Assembly: GCA_020736575.1 (NCBI GenBank)
Contig: JAGPYM010000003.1
Coordinates: 1,674,001 to 1,738,000, forward strand
DNA from: Thelonectria olida
Taxonomy: Eukaryota > Ascomycota > Sordariomycetes > Hypocreales > Nectriaceae
Length of the DNA: 64,000 nt
Direction: 5' to 3'
Shown: positions 43,126 through 54,051 of the stretch, one piece after another
Position numbering within the stretch: the stretch's first letter is position 1
Layout: each line of letters starts with the position of its first letter
Program-made: the position numbers and the translations under genes
The notes under the pieces: generated by a model
What the model was told of the DNA's origin: nothing
The model's database searches: none
The model's input: only the letters and a program-made list of their open reading frames with translations

Positions 43126-45161
43126 TTACTCCACTGGATGCATCCAGTCAAACGTATCGAGCAAATCAAAGTTGAAATCGAGCTGCAATCGTTCCCAGTC
43201 GAGCGTCTCAAGGCTCTCACCTGCCATGTTGTTCAAGCTGTGATCTAGGACGCCTTGGATCACGGCCTTGCAGTCAACGCATAGATCTGCGTTTGGGGCC
43301 GACGGCTGCACCCAGCCGAGGAAGCCGACGAGAAGACTCAGCTGCTGGATGATGCTGGACCGGCTCAGTTTGGGATACTCTGGGTGAGCGCCGTGGAGGG
43401 TTGGACGAAGCAGTTCGAGACACAGGATGCCTCCTCCGGGGGCAGCATAGCCCATCAACTAGAGATGATCAGCGAGGCTATTCTAGATATAATGAGCATT
43501 GGAGTACACACCAGCCACTCGAAATCACGTCGGATAGATGCAAACCGATCCTGGTGAGTCCATATCGTGAGTGTGAGCGACACCATCTCGAAGCTCGTGA
43601 CCAGCAGTTGGCCAGCGTCTTGGCCCCCGAACCGAAGCATCAGACGCTCTACAAAGAAGAGGTTCTGCAAGTGCTCGAGTTTGAGCAACAATGTCGTGCA
43701 AAGTCGGTCCGTGTCGGCGCTCGCGTCGTTTAGATCCTCGGGTCGAAAGGTGAGGCTTGAGGGGAACTGCGATACGGTGGTGATTTGGCGCTCTTTGATG
43801 GCCCTGAGTTGGTTAGCTGGGTTGATGCTCGCAGAAGATGAAGGGACTCAAGGACTCTTACAGAAGCTGATCCAGAGTGTTGTTATATCTTGTCCCTAGA
43901 GCAATCTCGAGCAGCTGTTCCCTGATGTATGCAATCATTCCGCGGGCGCGAAGAAGGGTAGAAGAATGCAGTCGACCGTCGGTATTCCACCCGTGTTCGT
44001 CCAGCATGTCGATAGCGCGTGCCAATGTGTCGCCACCGGCAATGAGATCGTCATCTCGGAGGTCCAGCGGGAGAGGCGTCGAAGCGTAACGTCGACTAAT
44101 AAGGGGCGGCCTCCCAGTAAACGACACCATGACCTTGTCAATGTTGAAGACTTGGGCGAATATGCGTCGTCTATTCTCTGATATCAGGGTCGGACGGTAC
44201 GTGGGAGAATCGCGCTGAGCATGGAGTCCGAGGAAAGTCATCATCGACACTGTTTCTCCATGACATCTCCAGCATTCGAGGCCTTTCCACCGTTAGTCGG
44301 GTCAACAAGGAGGGAACGCGACTCACTGGCATCGCCTCTGATGATGGACTCCATCGTAGACCTCCGGTAGCAGAGATAGAGAATGAGATCATTGCTCGAG
44401 GTGAAATACGAGGCCAACTCTATGCAATACTTGAGAGAGAGGCCAATGGCCGAAACGTTGCGCGTCTCCCAAAAAGTCCATATCAAGGCGATGGATTCCC
44501 ATCTGAGAGAATCCCCCGCAAACTGATCCATCCAGTCCTGAGCGTCAATGTTGTCCTCTCTGAATGGCCGAGCAGTATTAACGGAAATGGCATGGGCACA
44601 CTCTTCAAGCGATGCCTCATCACTGTCGAGATGTGGCCCAAAGATATCGTGCAGGGTTCGGATGATGCGTTTCACCGCCTTGAGGATCCAACTGTCAGGA
44701 CGACAAGGCGTGTTTTCATAACTGAGCTCATCACTCGGCCTCGGGAGATGTCGCAAAACGTATAAGCTCATTTCTCGAAGAGGCTGAGGCAGCTCGGGGC
44801 TGCAGCGAACCCAAGGACGCTTCGGTTCGACCTCTAGGGCCCCATTGGCAAGGGTCAGACTCGTCCGAGTCTCTTCAAAGACGGTGCTGTGACTGGTGAA
44901 GCCGAGATATCCAGAGCAAGGCGGTGTCGGAGTGGAATTCTCACTCCTCGGTCGAGGCAGAGAGGCAGCAGCGCTCCGAGTGCGCTTCGGCTTCGGCGCG
45001 ACAGCAGCGGCGGCGACGGTGTAAACGCACGTCTGGCGTCTCTTCCTGCATCTGTTGCAAGTGGGCTGACCGTGATCGCAGGCCACTTTCCGAGCGCGAC
45101 ATTGATCGCAAGCCTGCGGACGGCCGTTTAGGCGACGGAGCAAGGGGGCTTCGCCATCCAT
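43126..45161 (-). CDS. Zn2Cys6 transcription factor with fungal-specific regulatory domain
   Basis: Four exons: 44327..45161, 43862..44282, 43512..43803 and 43126..43458, giving 626 residues. Introns are 44 to 58 nt (GTGAGT, GTAAGA and GTGTGT donors). The zinc cluster at about residues 18-45 is textbook (CDQCRARKVACDHGQPTCNR then CRKRRQTC, spacing 2-6-6-2-6). A basic linker (KPKRTR) follows. The regulatory domain is restored by the joins: MMTFLGLHAQRDSPTYRP, then RPPLISRRYASTPLPLDL. The C-terminal exon ends with an acidic segment rich in Leu, Asp and Phe that may activate. It lies tail-to-tail with the epoxide hydrolase and is the obvious candidate regulator for the dioxygenase/hydrolase pair, though nothing in sequence shows this. 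Confidence 0.9.
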
Positions 45162-45621
45162 TGAGATGTTTGTGAAAGCAGGAGCTGACAAATTGAAGCC
45201 GACGAGATGAAGCCGAAGGTGTAACTGGAGAGTATGAACAGGTGGAAATAGCTCGGCTTCGGCTTGAAATCTCGGCTTGCCCTGTTGGCGGTGGGCCTCG
45301 GCCTCGGTTCCCGTCCCTCACACACCATCACCGTCGAATAGGCCTAGATACGCGCGTTACAGGCATGCGTCATACCGAGTCGGGTAAACTGAAGAGGATG
45401 CTGACCCATCTACAAGTCCTTATTAGGGCGTCGTGTGGTGGTGAGTCAATCCGTAATCACGACGAGTGTGATCTTGGATGTGACGAGCCTGAGTATATAA
45501 AGAAGACGATGTCCAGGCAGAGGCAGGTTTTCTTCCTTCATCCGTTCAATAATAAACTGGTTGATACTTCACTATCAAGCTTCTTCTTCTTTGACCACAA
45601 ACCACTATCACACAATACAAC
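45162..45621. other. Divergent promoter region, Zn2Cys6 gene / small gene
   Basis: 460 bases between the regulator (-) and the 76-residue protein (+). It holds the TATA box noted below. No cluster motif is recognised. Confidence 0.4.
45494..45501 (+). promoter_or_regulatory. TATA box (TATATAAA) of small gene
   Basis: TATATAAA lies 121 bases before ATG 45622, followed by a CT-rich leader. It is one of the clearest core promoters in the window and supports the small downstream ORF being a transcribed gene. Confidence 0.6.
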
Positions 45622-45972
45622 ATGTCTCAATCAACTCTCGGGTCAGATGCCTACATGGCAACAAACGCTTCCGACAAGACCCTCGTCGACTCATCAAATC
45701 CCTCTCATCTTGGAAAAGGTGTGTGTTCTCACCCTCGCAAGATGTTCACAAACCAGTTCAGTCTCTAATTTGTGTAGTTTCAACTCCATCTCCCAAGCTG
45801 AGTCTCAAGGAGAAGATCAAGAGGAAGCTCGACGGATCGGTAGATCCCACACAGGCGCATGCTCGTGAACCAACAAAGAACTGGGAGGCTCGAGCGAGTA
45901 AGTTCTCATCATCTGACAACAATAGCCGTCATCACTAAATGCTAACTTGTCTACTTAGTGGCTCTGATGTGA
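45622..45972 (+). CDS. Small 76-residue protein, three exons
   Basis: Exons 45622..45718, 45778..45897 and 45959..45972, joined in frame by two well-formed introns (GTGTGT to TGTAG, GTAAGT to TTTAG). The first exon encodes an acidic, Ser/Asn-rich start (MSQSTLGSDAYMATNASDKT). The second encodes a Lys-rich amphipathic stretch (SLKEKIKRKLDGSVDPT) followed by NWEARA. The last coding exon is only 14 bases and ends ALM. There is no signal peptide or membrane segment. I do not recognise the family. Support comes from the strong TATA box, consistent splice sites and frame conservation across both introns. It could be a small stress-type protein; no function is claimed. Confidence 0.6.
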
Positions 45973-46237
45973 GAATCGTGGGCTGATGATTTAGCGTCTC
46001 GTTAATTTTGGATTGAAACAAATTGGATACCCATGTTGGATAGAAGGATTCGAATTAATGGTGTGTACGGACAGTCCCAAGAAGAGGAGAAGGTTGCATA
46101 AGCTACAATCAGCGGCCGTGGCAGGTCCTCAAGGCAACGTGTATCAAGCACCTCATTCTACGTACTCATACACATGGCTATTATTGAATAAGGACAGTAA
46201 TAAAGGGCATTTCTTCTACTACAACGCAGCCTCAAGC

Positions 46238-47218
46238 TTACATGGTGAGAACCACCTTGCCCCGACGATCTAGACGCCCGCTCGCCTTTTCGTAAGCCTC
46301 CTTCACCTCCGCCAAAGGAAACGTATGTGCCACGAATGCTCTGACAAGACCAAGCTCGATCGCTCGAGCAACTTTGGCCAGCTGCTCTCCCGACGGCTCG
46401 ACGATGAAGAACAGCGCCTTGACATGTTCCTTTCCCGCTGGAGGACTCTGCGCAAAGGCAAAGCTGCTCGAGTCAACCGACACCAACACGCCGTCCTCTG
46501 CCACGAGCGACCACGCCTTTGTCTGCGGCTCGCCCCCGACCGTGTCGATGATGTAGTCGAACCGATCCTGCGACTCCACGTCGCCATATCCGATGGCTTC
46601 AGTGGCCCCCAGCAACCGCAAAAACTCGCCGTTTCGCTCCGTTGAGCCCGACGCAGCCACCACATGCAGCCCGGCCATGGCGGCGAACTGCACAATATAA
46701 GCTCCCACCGCGCCAGACGCACCCGTAACCAAGGCTCTCTTCGACGAGGCCTCGCGGGCGTCCAAGTCGGGCTCTGGAACGCCGGCCTTGACGAACAAGG
46801 CCTGCCACGCAGTGAGAGCGCTCATCGGCACCGTTGCAGCTTCGGGCCAGCTGAGGTTCTTGGGCTTCAATGCCAGGTCGCCAATGTCGGCGACGACGTG
46901 TTCGGCCCAGGCGCCTCCTCTGTGAGAGCTGACCATGCAGTATACTTCGTCGCCGGGCTTGAGCGTGGACTCGCCGTGGACGCTTTCCAAGACGCCAGCC
47001 ACGTCGTAGCCCATGGTCTGCCGCACTTCACGGTAGGTTTCGGGCCATGTCAACTCATCGCGCGTCACAGTCGAGGCGTGGACGCGCACGAGAGCTTGGC
47101 CTGGTTCCGGTTGCGGAATATCGATTCGATCAACGGCAATGGCCGACGAGGCAGCTGGATTGGCGGCAGAGTAGGGCTTCCCAGCGTCGTCGGCGGGAGA
47201 AACTCGAGCGGCCTGCAT
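46238..47218 (-). CDS. MDR-family NADPH:quinone oxidoreductase-like protein
   Basis: Single exon, 326 residues from ATG 47218 (MQAARVSPADD). An in-frame ATG at 47269 would give 343 residues and cannot be excluded. GroES-like N-terminal domain: ALVRVHASTVTRDELTW, YDVAGVLE, GDEVYCMVSSHRGGAWAEH. The cofactor domain has GASGAVGAYIVQFAAMAG, the Rossmann motif of quinone reductase-type MDR proteins. No catalytic or structural zinc ligand set is visible, so it is not a zinc alcohol dehydrogenase. Relatives reduce quinones or enones with NADPH in the cytosol. The gene overlaps no neighbour. A role alongside the dioxygenase block is possible but unproven. Confidence 0.88.
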   Translation of the reverse strand: MQAARVSPADDAGKPYSAANPAASSAIAVDRIDIPQPEPGQALVRVHASTVTRDELTWPETYREVRQTMGYDVAGVLESVHGESTLKPGDEVYCMVSSHRGGAWAEHVVADIGDLALKPKNLSWPEAATVPMSALTAWQALFVKAGVPEPDLDAREASSKRALVTGASGAVGAYIVQFAAMAGLHVVAASGSTERNGEFLRLLGATEAIGYGDVESQDRFDYIIDTVGGEPQTKAWSLVAEDGVLVSVDSSSFAFAQSPPAGKEHVKALFFIVEPSGEQLAKVARAIELGLVRAFVAHTFPLAEVKEAYEKASGRLDRRGKVVLTM

Positions 47219-47909
47219 TTTGGTCTCGTGTTGTGTTGTTGTGTTGAGGGTGTTTGAGTGACGAGTCATTTGTGAGTTGGGGTAGCACTACAGCGTATTT
47301 ATTTGTACCTGCATCGTGTTTCCGTGTGTTCCGAGGGTTCTGTTCAACACTGGGTGAGCACAACTTACACATCTCGCATCATCCGAGCTACGCAGTGACG
47401 TGGTGAGTCGTGGTGAGCGGATTTCGGTGGAATTGAAGCATCACGGCCGTAGATATGTCCCATTCTGGCAATTATCAGATGGGGAAATGTCAGCCACGCC
47501 ACAACACCAAGACTCGACGGGATCGGCCAGACTTATTAGTCAACCGGATCCCCGTAGTTCTGCATGTCCTCTCCATGAGGCTTAGTCGTCCCCCTCTCGG
47601 TGCCACTGCCGCGTCCATGCCATGAAACCACGACACATCTAGCCAAGGAAGCACAAGGACGGAGACGGTTCGACGAGCCCCCACGCTACGAGCCAGCCGT
47701 GGATGGGCACGTGGATGCTTCGTCTTTTCGGTCCCCGCTTGTTGGTCCTTATCAGATTATCTCGGCATGCGATCGGGACGGCATTGCAGGTGGACCGAGG
47801 AACGCTCTTGCATGGCCGGATCGATATAAGTAAGAGAGCTTCACTTGACTTGTTTCGTTTCGTTTCGTTTTATTTTATTCTTCCCGTTTCGCTCTTTGAT
47901 TCTCTCGTC
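47219..47909. other. Divergent promoter region, MDR / amidohydrolase
   Basis: About 690 bases of upstream region for both genes. The amidohydrolase leader has TTTCG/TTTTA pentamer repeats at about 47850-47880. No gene is seen. Confidence 0.4.
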
Positions 47910-49535
47910 ATGGCCCCTGCTCGTCCCCTCCTCTTCAAGAATGGCCGTATCTTGTCCAAAGCCGAAGTCGGCCTCGACGGGAAACCCACCTTCGCCGAGA
48001 GCATGATTGTCAAGGACGGCGTCATTCAGGCAATTGGTTCGCACGAGGAGCTGATAAAATTACAGACGGAAGATGGATATGAAACAAGAGACTTGCAGGG
48101 AAAAACAGTCTTGCCTGGCTTCGTCGACGGCCACATGCACTTGCTCCTCCTCGGCCAGGCTCTGCGCAAAGTCGGCCTCGAGCACTGCAAATCGCTCGAC
48201 GACATCTTGACGACGCTGCGCAAATACGCCAAAGAGAACCCCGACGTGCCGCGCATCTGTGCAAAGGGTTGGATGCACTCCATGACTCCAGATGGCGTCG
48301 ACTCCACCCTGCTGGACGACATCGACCCGCGGCCCATCTTTGTCGACACCAAAGACCTCCATTCTATCTGGACCAACTCTGCAGGCCTCGCGGAAATGGG
48401 CCTCGACAACATGCCCGATCCCGCCGGCGGAACCATTCAGCGAGACGAGAACGGGAAACCATCGGGTGTCTTGAACGAAGGCGCTGTCTTGACCATTGGA
48501 TGGCCGCATCTTGCCAGAGTGGCCACCCTCCAAGAGCGCATCGACTGCATGCTGGCTGCCTTCGAAGCCTACAACGCCTCTGGCTACACTGGTCTCGTCG
48601 AGATGGCCATGGACGAGCAGGCCTGGGACGCCCTCGTTGAACTAAAGAGGCGCCATCCCGATGCTCCCATGAGAATCGTCGCATACTGGCTCATCAAACC
48701 CGCCGACAACGAAGCCGAGCGCATGCGACAGGTGGAAAAGGCGATTGAGCTGAGCAGAGAGTTCAACAAGGACGCATCGCCCGATCTGCGCATTGCAGGC
48801 ATCAAAGTCATCTGCGACGGCATCATCGACGCCTGCACCTCGTATCTCTCCGAGCCATACGCCGTGGCGCCGTCGCCGCCCCCCATCTGGACCAAGGAGC
48901 ACCTCGACCCCGTCGTCAAGCGCGCAGCCGAAGCCGGCGTGCAAATCGCCCTCCACGCCATTGGCGATGCTGCGATCCGCATGGCTGTAGATATGCTCGA
49001 GAAGCACACCAAGCCCGGCGGCCGACACCGCATCGAGCACTTAGAACTGGCCTCGCCCGAGGATGCGAAGCGCCTGGGAGAGCTGGGCCTCACGGCGTCG
49101 ATTCAGCCCGTCCACGCAGACCCGGCCATTCTCCGCGCCTGGCCGCGACTGATCGGAGAGGACCGCTGCGGCCGCGCATTCGCATATCGCGAGTTTGCCG
49201 ATGCTGGTGCGCTGATGGCGCTGGGCAGCGACAGCCCCACGGCGCCGTGGAATCCTTTACACAACATCTACGTGGCCGCGACGAGACGGTCGGCGCGCGA
49301 GCCGGAAAGCGATGAAGTCGTCAACGAGCACTTCCGGCTCGGCGTGTGCGAGTCGGTCGTGGCTGGGACGGCGGGCGCGGCGGCGAGTGTGTTTCTGGAC
49401 GATCGCGTGGGTAGTCTGGCAGCGGGAAAGATGGCGGATTTCGTCGTGGTCGACATGGAATGGGAGGCGACGAGCCTGCTCAAGGCGGAAATGAAGGAGA
49501 CGTGGTTCAGCGGGAAGAAGGTCTGGAGTTCATAG
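47910..49535 (+). CDS. Amidohydrolase (YtcJ/Amidohydro_3 family)
   Basis: Single exon of 541 residues from ATG 47910. The ORF is open further upstream, but MAPARPLLFKNGRIL is the family-like start and follows the probable leader repeats. Metal-site features: HxH in GFVDGHMHLLLLGQAL, the pair ALHAIGDAAIRMAVD and HRIEHLELA, and the late Asp in MALGSDSPTAPWNPLH. This family hydrolyses C-N bonds in small amides and formamides; members include N-substituted formamide deformylase. No signal peptide is visible. A Dal5-type permease follows on the same strand 550 bases downstream, suggesting uptake plus hydrolysis of a nitrogenous compound. Substrate not identified. Confidence 0.9.
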   Translation: MAPARPLLFKNGRILSKAEVGLDGKPTFAESMIVKDGVIQAIGSHEELIKLQTEDGYETRDLQGKTVLPGFVDGHMHLLLLGQALRKVGLEHCKSLDDILTTLRKYAKENPDVPRICAKGWMHSMTPDGVDSTLLDDIDPRPIFVDTKDLHSIWTNSAGLAEMGLDNMPDPAGGTIQRDENGKPSGVLNEGAVLTIGWPHLARVATLQERIDCMLAAFEAYNASGYTGLVEMAMDEQAWDALVELKRRHPDAPMRIVAYWLIKPADNEAERMRQVEKAIELSREFNKDASPDLRIAGIKVICDGIIDACTSYLSEPYAVAPSPPPIWTKEHLDPVVKRAAEAGVQIALHAIGDAAIRMAVDMLEKHTKPGGRHRIEHLELASPEDAKRLGELGLTASIQPVHADPAILRAWPRLIGEDRCGRAFAYREFADAGALMALGSDSPTAPWNPLHNIYVAATRRSAREPESDEVVNEHFRLGVCESVVAGTAGAAASVFLDDRVGSLAAGKMADFVVVDMEWEATSLLKAEMKETWFSGKKVWSS

Positions 49536-50087
49536 TCAATTGGTGCATAGTCAATTGGTGTTTCGTTCTCGAGCGATTGATTGCACCAGAACTGATGGTG
49601 CCAAGATGAACTGATGCTGGAACATGTAGATACATAGATCGGCCCCAGACTTGCAATGCTATCTCCGAGATGATCGGAGCCAGTTCAACCTCCGAGTGAC
49701 AGGTTTCCCGCGGGCAACTCCCCCCCCCCCGGCTAAGCATAGGCGTCGAGATAGATACCAACAGACACCCTTGGCCTCACCGGCCTATCTCGTCGGGCTT
49801 ATCCATGCTAGTCAAACCCGTATCTTGCCAGTTGATCTGAATCTCCACCGCCTGCTATCAGTTTCTCCACCGGCTGTCGCAGCGTTTACCCCAGATCAGC
49901 CTGCGTTGCCCTGCTTCTGGGGTTCATGAGTCGAACCCCTCTCACACCAGGGTCGAAGAGGCAATCGACTGACGAACACAAATAGGCCGGCTCGTCGCCT
50001 CTTCCGTCACGATGGAGCCGACACCTCAATTCCTAGTTCATCCTCCTCACCACTCATCTATACCTGACATAGCTGTCTCAAGTCACA
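49536..50087. other. Intergenic region, amidohydrolase / permease
   Basis: Contains an 11-base C run at 49720-49730 and the promoter of the permease. No gene is seen. Confidence 0.4.
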
Positions 50088-51684
50088 ATGACCGACGTCA
50101 AGCAAACTTCAGGCATTGAGAAGGCGCCCGTCGGAGTTGACGCCGACATCGAAGATCTCAAGACCGGCTCCATCACCGACCTCGACGAGGCCGAGCTGTT
50201 CCTCCAGGAACATGGCATCCCTCACTCGCGCCTCGACGAGCTCATGGCCGATGAGCCCGCTCTCAAGAAGCTCCGTCGAAAGGTCGACTGGAGCCTCATG
50301 CCGCTGCTCTGCGGCACCTATCTGCTCCAGTACGTCGACAAGCAGGCCCTCGGATACTCGGCCGTCTTTGATCTGTTCGACTCGACCGGCATGACCAGCG
50401 ACCAGTACAGCTGGATGGCCTCCATCTTCTACTTTGGTTACCTGTTCGCCGAGTGGCCTGCGTCCTACCTCGCCCAGCGCCTTCCCACCGGCCTCGTCAT
50501 CAGCTCTTTCGTCATTACCTGGGGAACCATCCTCGTCTGCACCTCCGCCTGCCAGAACTTTGCCGGTCTCGCGGTTACTCGATTCCTTCTCGGTGTCTTC
50601 GAGGCCGTCATTACACCCGCCTTTATGCTCATCGTCTCGCAATGGTTTCGTCGCGATGTCCAGCCTGCCCGAGCCGGCTTGTTCTACTGCTTCAACGGCT
50701 TTGGTAGCATGTTTGGCGGCATTCTCTTCTACGGCGTCGGCCAGGCTAAGGGGTGGGACGTCTGGCGCATCATCTACGTCCTCTGTGGTGGTCTCACCAT
50801 CTGCTGGGGCATCTTGCTGTACTTCTTCTTGCCCAACAACATCCTCACCGCTAAGAGATTCTCGGTCGAGGAGCGAGCCATGTTGATCGCACAGAGCGCT
50901 CGGAACAAAACCGGTGTGCTCAATCGCAAGATTAAGATGTATCAGGTTAAAGAAGTTTTCTGCGATGCTCAGATTTGGATTCTGTTCTTCTTCACCCTGT
51001 TCAACGAGGTTGTCAACGGCGGCATTGCCAACTTCTCGAAGCTGATCGTCAAGGGTTTCACGCACGACGCTCTGCTCACCACGGCCTATGGCATTCCCTA
51101 TGGCGCCTGTACCGCCTTCTTCATGTTCACCGGTCCCTTTGTAGCCAGTCGTTTCAAGAATGTGCGCACCATTGTCATGGCCCTGTGGGTGTTGCCCACG
51201 CTCATTGCTGTATGCCTTTTCTGGAAGCTCGAAAGAACCAACAAGGGCGGCCTTTTGGCTGGATACTACATTGTGAGTTGATTCGCACCTGCCTTGAAAA
51301 TTTAGACATGGTTCGTTGCTAACAGATTTGCAGTGTGCTTCCTTCATCGGCTCCCTCATCGTGGCCCTCCAGATGCCCGCCTCAAACGTCGCCGGCTACA
51401 CGAAACGAACGACTGCCACTGCTTTCGTCTTCTTTGCGTACTGCTGCGGTAATGTAATTGGTCCGCACGCGTTCCTTGGCTCTGAAGCTCCGATCTATGC
51501 CACTGGATGCAAGACCATTGTCGGATGCACGGCAGCCCAGGTGATGCTGGCGATGAGCCTGCGGTTCTTGCTCATCCGTCGCAACAAGCTTCGAGATGCT
51601 CAGGGACCAGTGAATGAGGACACGGACGAGGCGTTGTTGGACTTGACTGATTTCGAAAACCCGAGTTTCAGATATGCGTACTAG
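50088..51684 (+). CDS. MFS permease, allantoate/Dal5-type anion:cation symporter
   Basis: Two exons: 50088..51272 and 51334..51684. The intron is 51273..51333 (GTGAGT to TGCAG), giving 511 residues. A cytosolic N-terminus ends in LRRKVDWSLMPLLCGTYLLQ then YVDKQALGYSAVFDL, the usual family opening. The signature TRFLLGVFEAVITPAFMLIV is intact. A charged central loop (RFSVEERAMLIAQSARNKTG) and a second six-segment half follow. The intron falls inside a membrane segment (GYYI-CASFIGSLIVALQMP) and GYTKRTTATAFVFFAYCCGN follows. Dal5-family members import ureides, dipeptides and small acids. It is paired in tandem with an amidohydrolase, giving a plausible nitrogen-scavenging unit. Confidence 0.9.
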
Positions 51685-54051
51685 TTGGCGATGTTGGATG
51701 ATGGTGTTGTGAAGGGGTGTTAGACTACTTAATTGAGGTTAACTTCAACTCACAGTATTCGCGTCTTGCTACGTGTGATCGTGATGCGAGGAAGGTGCGC
51801 CTCGAAAATGACCCGGAACGTCACTTGCTTGCGGAGGCGTGAAGGAGACTCAGAAGGCCGAGTCAGAACAGGTGGAAGCTGACTCCAAGCCTAGGAGAGA
51901 CGTTGAATGTCTTTCGTTCCGAGTTTGAGTTGAAGAGACAACTGCATGGTGAAATAACATCTACTTTACCGGCAGTATGAGGAACCTCTGGCGTACTTGA
52001 ACGGCACTCCCAGAACATGGGCTAGTCCATTAGGTATAGATAGCTTCATGATCATAGTCTTTAACAATCTTGCCGTCCAATTGCTACCAGTTTTGCAGGT
52101 GCCTAGAGAATTGAAAGAGAGGAAAGCTTGTCTTCTCCTCTGCTTGGCATTGGCACACCATTGGAAGGGTCTCTCCGGCGCCTGGGCCCGTGGCTAACGA
52201 GACAAAAGTTGCCTCAATGTTGAAGTGAGCCATGAAGGTTGTAGCTGTCATTGTCTTGGCATTATCAGTCTTGATGTTGCCCGCCTATATCTTTGTCTTG
52301 TCCGTGTACCTATGCTGTGTCCGTCTCCTCTATTGGGAAGTTGATTAGGTTCCATTGCGTTTCTCTTTGACCAGACGCTCTGTTATACTACGTGCTAGGA
52401 ACGCCGCTGTAGCTAGGTAGCAGCAGTAGAGACTTCTGCCCCAGCACTGGCCGCCTCCGCTGACACCGGCTGTCGCTGCTCCGACCTACTTCATATTAAG
52501 TGCGGTATCATTCATAGCTATGCACACGCCACCTGCCGCGTTCATTCTCTGACAATAAACCTGCTCAGTCGATCTAATGGCGGACCGTCTGTTAATACCA
52601 GATCCATCTCTGTCTATTCTACCAGGTTTTTAAAAGACACGATCTTGCCTGTGCATTGGTCTTCGTGTTCGTCTGGCCTTGTCCATGCTTGGGCTAATGC
52701 CCGCCTTCCCAGTTTGGGACTTGCCTGTGTTGTTTATACGGCAATGCCTTCCTTCAACACAATTAGATTTTTCCAAGGTAAATCATCACAGACAGGGGCC
52801 TCAAATTCTTGACCGCACTGTGGGGAGTTCTGGAAACTCGGCTTCCAGCTTCTCGGCTCAAGCGCGACAAAAAAAAAATATATAGAACGATGGCAGTTGT
52901 ACTTGAAGGTAATCGGCCTCTTCACAACTCAATGAGAGTTGAGGTTGCGACTTCTCTGCAACTCGGGTCTCTGACGTACCTCCTAGCAACGGCTTCCCGC
53001 AAGCCGAGCGGCCAACGGGATTGGGAGCAGGCAGGAACGGCGCAGAGTACATGCCTGCGTTATGCAGGTCCGAATACGCATGTCGCAAAGTCAATGAATT
53101 GCTGCGTCGACGTCCAAGACCTTCAATCTTCAACCTTCTCTCCCCCAACTTCATCTCGCGTTGCATCCTTAGGCCATTGCGCCCACCTGCGATCCTCGAC
53201 CTATCTCCAAACCGTCACCCTGCCTAGCTTTCTTGTTGGTGATACATCGTCACACGCGCAGTGCTACTCGACATCCTCTTCCCTCGTCCCCTCGACAGCC
53301 TCTGTCTCCCGCTTGGATCGTGGTCATCTGGGCCATTTCACTAGCAACCATGAGGTATGTTTCAGCTTCATATTTGTTTTTGGATTGCCACCAACGATGA
53401 TCAACGTCGCCCCCGTTGCGGAATGGTTTCCCATCACCTCCGCTTCCCCCGCACGAAGACACAGGCCCCGTCCCATCAATGAGCATCCACATTCCGGCGC
53501 GTCGGCAGCCCGCTACGACTTCCTACGACTCAGTACGACTTAGCGTGCTCCTCCCCGCCCGATGGGTGCTGCAGGTCGCAGGAGCGCTCACAAGACCCCG
53601 CCACTTGACGTCTCAGAAGAGAGTCGAGCTTGTTATTAGTTGCCCTGCCGCCTTGAGCTGGAGGTCCCTTCCCCAAACTGATTGTCTCACTGCACTCGCC
53701 CGATAAAGCTCCCCCAAGCTCTCAAGCTTCCACTCTCTTTCCCTCTCTCATCTTGAACCTCCACCTCCATCTTCCATCAACTTCACATAAACACGCTTCA
53801 TCCCAGCTCCAATTCCTTTCCCTGTCGCATCACGTCATATAAACTCCCCTCACACTCACACTCACTCATCACTCAACAGCTTCGACGCCGCTTTCGCCGA
53901 CGACTTCCTCCTCCCAGCCTCCCTTATTGGCTGTCCTCGCCATACGCCATCACCCGATCACCAGAGCCGGCAGCCTCTCTCAGGAAAGCTGCGGCGCATC
54001 TCCAATCGTTCTGCTCCTCCCGCTCCAGGTCTCCCCTTCGACGATCCTACT
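51685..54051. other. 2.4-kb region without recognised gene; Ams1 promoter at right
   Basis: A 244-codon open frame at 52809..53543 has no domain, biased composition or splice support and is not called. The last 350 bases are CT-rich with a TATA box and form the Ams1 promoter and leader. Confidence 0.4.
53838..53843 (+). promoter_or_regulatory. TATA box of alpha-mannosidase gene
   Basis: TATAAA preceded by CACGTCA lies 214 bases before ATG 54052 and is followed by a CT- and CA-rich leader. Confidence 0.5.

Noticed and set aside
50109..51359. 416-codon open frame antisense to the Dal5-type permease
   Set aside because: Lies entirely opposite a clear transporter with intact signatures; its Glu/Gly/Val-rich reading is the usual shadow of codon bias.
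52809..53543. 244-codon open frame upstream of Ams1
   Set aside because: No domain, no family-like sequence, no splice support; low-complexity Ser/Pro composition.
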